Shown here one piece after another: positions 60,606 through 64,000 of a stretch of DNA of 64,000 bases. Every line of letters starts with the position of its first letter. Position 1 is the first letter of the stretch. Under the pieces are notes generated by a model, which saw nothing but the letters and a program-made list of their open reading frames with translations, was not told the origin of the DNA and searched no databases. The translations under genes were made by a program, and so were the position numbers. The stretch spans positions 62,001 through 126,000 of the forward strand of contig CAUDNY010000005.1 of assembly GCA_958450865.1 (NCBI GenBank), in the 5' to 3' direction. This stretch comes from an uncultured Collinsella sp. Lineage in GTDB: Bacteria; Actinomycetota; Coriobacteriia; Coriobacteriales; Coriobacteriaceae.

Positions 60606-60666
60606 GGGGCGCCCGCGCGGGGACGCAGGATCATCCCCATGCCCTGCGGCCCCGTGCGGGCGCCCC
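60606..60666. other. Large GC-rich nested hairpin between rmlB and rmlCD
   Basis: Outer stem of 17 bp (60606-60622 with 60650-60666, one wobble) and an inner CGCAGG/CCTGCG stem. No T-run follows, so it is not a simple terminator. It could stabilise or process the mRNA or modulate readthrough from rmlB into rmlCD. Confidence 0.6.
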
Positions 60667-60691
60667 GCGGTGCGGTTCGCCGGGGTTCGGC

Positions 60692-61711
60692 CTACTGCCC
60701 CTGGGCGCGGTAGCGCGCCTCGGTGGCCTCCTTGGCCGGGCGCCACCAGGCCTCGTTGGCGACGTACCAGTCGATTGTCTGCCTGAGCCCCTCGGCGAAG
60801 TCGGTGTGGGCCGGCCTCCAGCCCAGCTCGCGCTGGAGCTTCGTGCTGTCGATGGCGTAGCGGCGGTCGTGGCCGGGGCGGTCGGCGACCCAGTCGAAGT
60901 CCTCGGGGTCGCGGCCCATGGCCTCCAGGATCATGCGCAGCACGGTGATGTTGTTCTTCTCGCCGTCGGCGCCGATGAGGTAGGTCTCCCCCATGCGGCC
61001 CTTGGTGAGGATGTCCCACACCGCGGAGCTGTGGTCCTCGGTGTGGATCCAGTCGCGGACGTTCTCGCCCCTCCCGTAGAGCTTGGGGCGGACGCCGTCG
61101 ACGATGTTCGTGATCTGCCTGGGGATGAACTTCTCCACGTGCTGGTAGGGGCCGTAGTTGTTGGAGCAGTTGGAGATCGTGGCGCGAAGGCCGTAGGTGC
61201 GGGTCCAGGCGCGGACGAGCATGTCGGAGCTGGCCTTGGTCGAGCTGTACGGGGAGGAGGGCTTATAGGGCGTCTCCTCGGTGAACTTGGCCGGGTCGTC
61301 GAGCGCGAGGTCGCCGTAGACCTCGTCGGTGGAGACGTGGTGGTAGCGGATTCCGTATTTCCTCACGGCCTCCAGCAGGCGGAAGGTGCCCTCCACGTTG
61401 GTGCGCAGGAAGGGCTCCGGGTCGGCGATGGAGTTGTCGTTGTGGCTCTCGGCGGCGTAGTGCACGATGGCGTCGTGGCCCGGTACCAGCCTGTCCAGCA
61501 GCCCGGCGTCGCAGATGTCGCCGACGACGAGCTCCACGCGGTCCGACGGCAGGCCCGCGATGTTCTCGGGGTTGCCGGCGTAGGTCAGCTTGTCCAGGAC
61601 GGTGACGTGCACCCCGGGGTGGTTGTTGACCACGTAGTGCACGAAGTTGCTGCCGATGAAGCCGCAGCCGCCCGTGACGATGATGTTGTGGGGTTCAAAA
61701 ATCTCAGACAT
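60692..61711 (-). CDS. rmlB: dTDP-glucose 4,6-dehydratase
   Basis: Second step of dTDP-rhamnose synthesis. 339 residues. NAD motif VTGGCGFIGS (12-21), HYAAESHNDNSI, STDEVYGD with the catalytic Asp-Glu, SPYSSTKASSD (YxxxK), RTYGLRATISNCSNNYGPYQ and YLIGADGEKNN. It starts at the ATG at 61711; the longer reading adds 21 unrelated residues. Upstream ribosome binding sequence is weak (GGA). GC-rich like rmlCD. Confidence 0.95.
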   Translation of the reverse strand: MSEIFEPHNIIVTGGCGFIGSNFVHYVVNNHPGVHVTVLDKLTYAGNPENIAGLPSDRVELVVGDICDAGLLDRLVPGHDAIVHYAAESHNDNSIADPEPFLRTNVEGTFRLLEAVRKYGIRYHHVSTDEVYGDLALDDPAKFTEETPYKPSSPYSSTKASSDMLVRAWTRTYGLRATISNCSNNYGPYQHVEKFIPRQITNIVDGVRPKLYGRGENVRDWIHTEDHSSAVWDILTKGRMGETYLIGADGEKNNITVLRMILEAMGRDPEDFDWVADRPGHDRRYAIDSTKLQRELGWRPAHTDFAEGLRQTIDWYVANEAWWRPAKEATEARYRAQGQ

Positions 61712-61786
61712 GAAAATCCAATCTGAAGCAAGTACAGCTTCTTTAGTATGCCGCAGGAAGTGACGCCGCGACACTATTCAACAAAA

Positions 61787-62761
61787 CTATCGGACATTTC
61801 GGCATGCGATAAGAGCCATAACCATCGCAGAATTACCTCCTGTACAAAACGCCTCCGGAATGCAGTCTTTGTCGTAGTGAAAAACCGAATCCCCAGTTAT
61901 TTCACGTAAGTACTTATAGAAGAAATCCTCCCAGCTTTTAAACTCTTTACTGTCAATGTGCTCTTCCGGAGACTCCAGCACCGCCTTAGCATCAAGCCCA
62001 GAAATAACGCCGGAGCTCAGTAGAAGCCACTCGAATGATTCGGGAAGACAAACCGTAACAGTATCGCGGTGAATGTCTTGCAGCTTAAGGACGCGGTCCG
62101 CATAGCACCCAAATGCCGCTCCGTCCGCGACAACAAACACGCGATCGTCGAAATGCTGATCCAACCAGCCCAAAATCGCGCTGTTCGTCATGGCCGAAGC
62201 ACAGGTAAGCTCACTATCAGCGAAATGCCGTTCAAAGAACTGGAAACCAGACTTACTGTCCTCGCATAGAAGGATAGAAAAGTCCTGTTTTGGCGCCGAT
62301 CGGGAAATAGCATAACGATGATTTCCGCGATCTTGATAAACAGGGACGAAAGAATGGTATTTTCCGCTCGTCTTAATCTTGTAAATCTCATCCACGCTAT
62401 ACGGAAGATTGGGGAAATCAGCCCTTGAGATCAGCACGAAATAATTCGAGGAATACAGCACATGATGGGCAAACTCATCAGAATGGATCTCTTTTAAGCC
62501 CTCATCGACAAATACAATCGAGTCATGAACGGACGAAAGCTGGTTTCGCCAATCATAATCGGTCAGGGCGACACAGGGACAATCGCATTGCAAGGAGACA
62601 CCCGACTGCTCGCCCGTTCGCATGTAGTCTGCGACCATGTCAAACAGTGTCGTCTTACCCGTGCCGCTATCGCCACGCACAATAGTGATGTTCCGCTTGA
62701 TGGTAAATGTGTACTTAGTTCCCCTGCGGCGGGAAATCTTAACGAGATGCGAACCGTTCAT
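61787..62761 (-). CDS. Unrecognised P-loop ATPase, partner of the DUF4869-like gene
   Basis: 324 residues, function unknown. Walker A is GDSGTGKT (30-37) just after strand NITIVR; Walker B is SIVFVDEG (Asp86, Glu87). No sensor, helicase or ABC signature was seen. The C-terminal two-thirds are alpha/beta with DFSILLCEDSKSGFQFF, FVVADGAAFGCYADRV and SFEWLLLSSGVI; the middle segment resembles a second nucleotide- or TOPRIM-like fold only loosely. No membrane segment. Starts 9 bases after the DUF4869-like gene with a weak AGG. Lower GC than its neighbours, which suggests separate acquisition. I recall similar P-loop proteins next to DUF4869 genes in Lachnospiraceae, not verified. Confidence 0.6.
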   Translation of the reverse strand: MNGSHLVKISRRRGTKYTFTIKRNITIVRGDSGTGKTTLFDMVADYMRTGEQSGVSLQCDCPCVALTDYDWRNQLSSVHDSIVFVDEGLKEIHSDEFAHHVLYSSNYFVLISRADFPNLPYSVDEIYKIKTSGKYHSFVPVYQDRGNHRYAISRSAPKQDFSILLCEDSKSGFQFFERHFADSELTCASAMTNSAILGWLDQHFDDRVFVVADGAAFGCYADRVLKLQDIHRDTVTVCLPESFEWLLLSSGVISGLDAKAVLESPEEHIDSKEFKSWEDFFYKYLREITGDSVFHYDKDCIPEAFCTGGNSAMVMALIACRNVR

Positions 62762-62770
62762 AAGCAGTAC

Positions 62771-63208
62771 CTACAGATACGGAATCGACTCGTGAATCAA
62801 TTCGGCCATGTTGTGAACGATTCGGCCGCTATTCACGACTTTAATTTTAAAATCCTCGCGACCAAAGTCCATCACATGATAGAGATTCACAACGAGCTTG
62901 CGGTCTTTCGCCATGTCAAGAATCCACTTGGCACAGTTGTCACCACAGGTAGAGGCGTTAAAAATATGCTTACGATCAAATCTCATAAGCAGCAGCGTTT
63001 TCACGCCACCAGAAAGCTGGAGTGGGGAGATGGATCCAAGCACGGGGCTTTCGATGACGTTTTCGGAGACAACATCCGATCGATCGACATCTTTAATTAT
63101 CGAGACTGCATAGGGATCCGTAATCCAAGTAGACCTGTAAGAGTTTTTGAAATATGTCGCTGTGTTGTAAATCGCTTCTGGCATATCGCCAAAGTAGACG
63201 CTTAACAC
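62771..63208 (-). CDS. DUF4869-like protein
   Basis: 145 residues from GTG 63208, with GGGAG five bases upstream; the TTG at 63220 would place the ribosome binding site inside the gene. The N-terminus (M)LSVYFGDMPEAIYNTATYF and the stretches VIESPVLGSISPLQLSGG, FNASTCGDNCAKWILDMA and VNLYHVMDFG match my memory of the DUF4869 family of gut Firmicutes. Two cysteines (CGDNC, residues 88-92) stand out. No TM or signal peptide. First gene of the two-gene module; 25 of 60 bases are G/C at 62821-62880 and at 62941-63000. Function unknown. Confidence 0.65.
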   Translation of the reverse strand: MLSVYFGDMPEAIYNTATYFKNSYRSTWITDPYAVSIIKDVDRSDVVSENVIESPVLGSISPLQLSGGVKTLLLMRFDRKHIFNASTCGDNCAKWILDMAKDRKLVVNLYHVMDFGREDFKIKVVNSGRIVHNMAELIHESIPYL

Positions 63209-63256
63209 ATCCACTCCCAATCATATTATCTTTATGGTCAACGTAATCATAACGAA

Positions 63257-63284
63257 AGGGGCCACCAGATAAACGGTGACCCCT
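63257..63284 (-). terminator. Hairpin after rmlA
   Basis: 10-bp stem (63257-63266 with 63275-63284, one wobble) followed in the minus direction by TTTCGTT, a modest T-run. Its stem sequence resembles the rplS terminator (GGGTCACC/GGTGGCCC). Confidence 0.65.
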
Positions 63285-63303
63285 AAAAGAAAACAAGCTG
63301 GCG

Positions 63304-64000
63304 CTAGTACTCGCGCGGGCTGTTGACGATCTCGCCGGCGGCGACCTTCTTCAGGTGCTGCCCGTAGACCGACTTGCCGTAGGCCTTGGCGGCTTCCTCC
63401 AGCTCGGCGGTCGTGATCCAGCCGTTCTCCCAGGCGATCTCCTCGGGCACGGACACGGGCAGGTCCTGGGAGTGCTCCACGGCGCGGACGAACTCCGCCG
63501 CCTCGTGCAGGCTCTCCATGGTGCCGGTGTCCAGCCACGCGTAGCCGCGGCCGAGGGTGACCACGGACAGCGTCCCCTCCTCCAGGTACATCTGGTTGAG
63601 CGTGGTGATCTCGAGCTCGCCGCGGGCCGACGGCTCCACCCTATGCGCCTTGGCGGCCACGTCGCCCGGGTAGAAGTACAGGCCGGTGACGGCGTAGGAG
63701 CTCTTGGGGCTCTCGGGCTTCTCCTCGATGGAGACGGCCCTGCCCTGCGCGTCGAACTCCACGACGCCGAAGCGCTCGGGATCGTCCACGTGGTAGCCGA
63801 AGACCGTGGCGCGGCCCGACTCGGCGTTCTGGACGGCGCGCGTCAGGTGGCGCGACAGGCCGTTGCCGTAGAAGATGTTGTCGCCGAGCACGAGGGCGCA
63901 GGGCTCGCCGCCGATGAAGTCCTCGCCGATGGTGAAGGCCTGCGCGAGGCCGTCCGGTGAGGGCTGCTCGGCGTAGGAGAGGTTCACGCCGAAGCGGGAG
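63304..64000 (-). CDS. rmlA: Glucose-1-phosphate thymidylyltransferase, N-terminus cut by window edge
   Basis: First step of dTDP-rhamnose synthesis. About 231 codons are visible; the first about 65 residues lie beyond the right edge. YAEQPSPDGLAQAFTIGEDF, LVLGDNIFYGNGL, GYHVDDPERFGVVEFD, SIEEKPESPKSSYAVTGLYFY and RGYAWLDTGTMESL are diagnostic. GC-rich like rmlB and rmlCD, and separated from rmlB by the AT-richer two-gene module. Confidence 0.95.
   Translation of the reverse strand, partial: SRFGVNLSYAEQPSPDGLAQAFTIGEDFIGGEPCALVLGDNIFYGNGLSRHLTRAVQNAESGRATVFGYHVDDPERFGVVEFDAQGRAVSIEEKPESPKSSYAVTGLYFYPGDVAAKAHRVEPSARGELEITTLNQMYLEEGTLSVVTLGRGYAWLDTGTMESLHEAAEFVRAVEHSQDLPVSVPEEIAWENGWITTAELEEAAKAYGKSVYGQHLKKVAAGEIVNSPREY

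Noticed and set aside
60570..61019. N-terminal extension of the rmlCD frame
   Set aside because: Runs antiphase through rmlB with a His/Arg-rich composition; the RmlC domain begins at the ATG at 60569.
1..64000. CRISPR arrays, IS elements or prophage genes
   Set aside because: No regularly spaced repeats, no transposase or phage-like proteins; the only recombinase is Xer-type in a housekeeping operon.

Overview
The window reads as a chromosomal segment of a high-GC Gram-positive bacterium of the class Coriobacteriia, most likely Collinsella or a close relative. This is an inference from protein character (two-subunit glycyl-tRNA synthetase, PPDK next to its regulator, RodA/PBP2/Mre cell-shape set, MEP isoprenoid pathway, type II dehydroquinase) and from frequent TTG/GTG starts behind GGAGG-type ribosome binding sites. 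No database was searched. Almost all of the first 47 kb is housekeeping DNA, and nearly every gene there is on the minus strand.

Layout, left to right. 1-7572 (minus): pyrH-frr-uppS-cdsA-dxr-rseP-ispG-proS, with proS cut by the left edge. This links UMP kinase and ribosome recycling to isoprenoid, lipid and membrane-proteolysis genes. 7632-9503: rpsB-tsf with its own promoter, leader and terminator. 9553-14762: yraN-comM-dprA-trmFO-xer (DNA uptake, recombination, tRNA methylation). 14861-16272: rnhB and rplS. 16386-24007: ppdK, its regulator ppsR, glyQ-glyS and lepB; 24010-25934: rpsP-khpA-rimM-trmD. A single plus-strand gene, dinB, sits at 26175-27389. 27486-41161 (minus) holds mreB-mreC-mreD-mrdA-rodA, a DUF697-like gene and two radical-SAM-linked genes, then rplU-rpmA and obgE-nadD-yqeK-rsfS. 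41277-47212 has a TPR membrane protein, a cyclophilin, a zinc-ribbon membrane protein and a P-type ATPase, preceded by tRNA-Arg(CCG).

47460-56017 (plus) is a near-complete aromatic amino acid operon: aroF-tyrA-aroB-aroA-aroC-pheA-aroEK-aroQ. It covers DAHP synthesis to chorismate and both terminal branches, with an AroE-AroK fusion. Its leader carries an intrinsic terminator overlapping a putative 20-codon leaderless ORF, which suggests attenuation. tRNA-Arg(TCT) follows on the minus strand.

56253-64000 is a surface-polysaccharide region: a Wzt/Wzm-type ABC exporter, a polyprenol-sugar-type glycosyltransferase, and the dTDP-rhamnose genes rmlC-rmlD (fused), rmlB and rmlA (cut by the right edge). 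Between rmlB and rmlA lies a conspicuously AT-richer two-gene module: a DUF4869-like protein and an unrecognised P-loop ATPase. It is the best candidate here for an undescribed system.

No IS elements, phage genes, rRNA or CRISPR arrays were recognised. Candidate regulatory structures include the aro attenuator, helically phased repeats upstream of ppdK, r-protein leaders and several terminator hairpins placed directly before the next gene.
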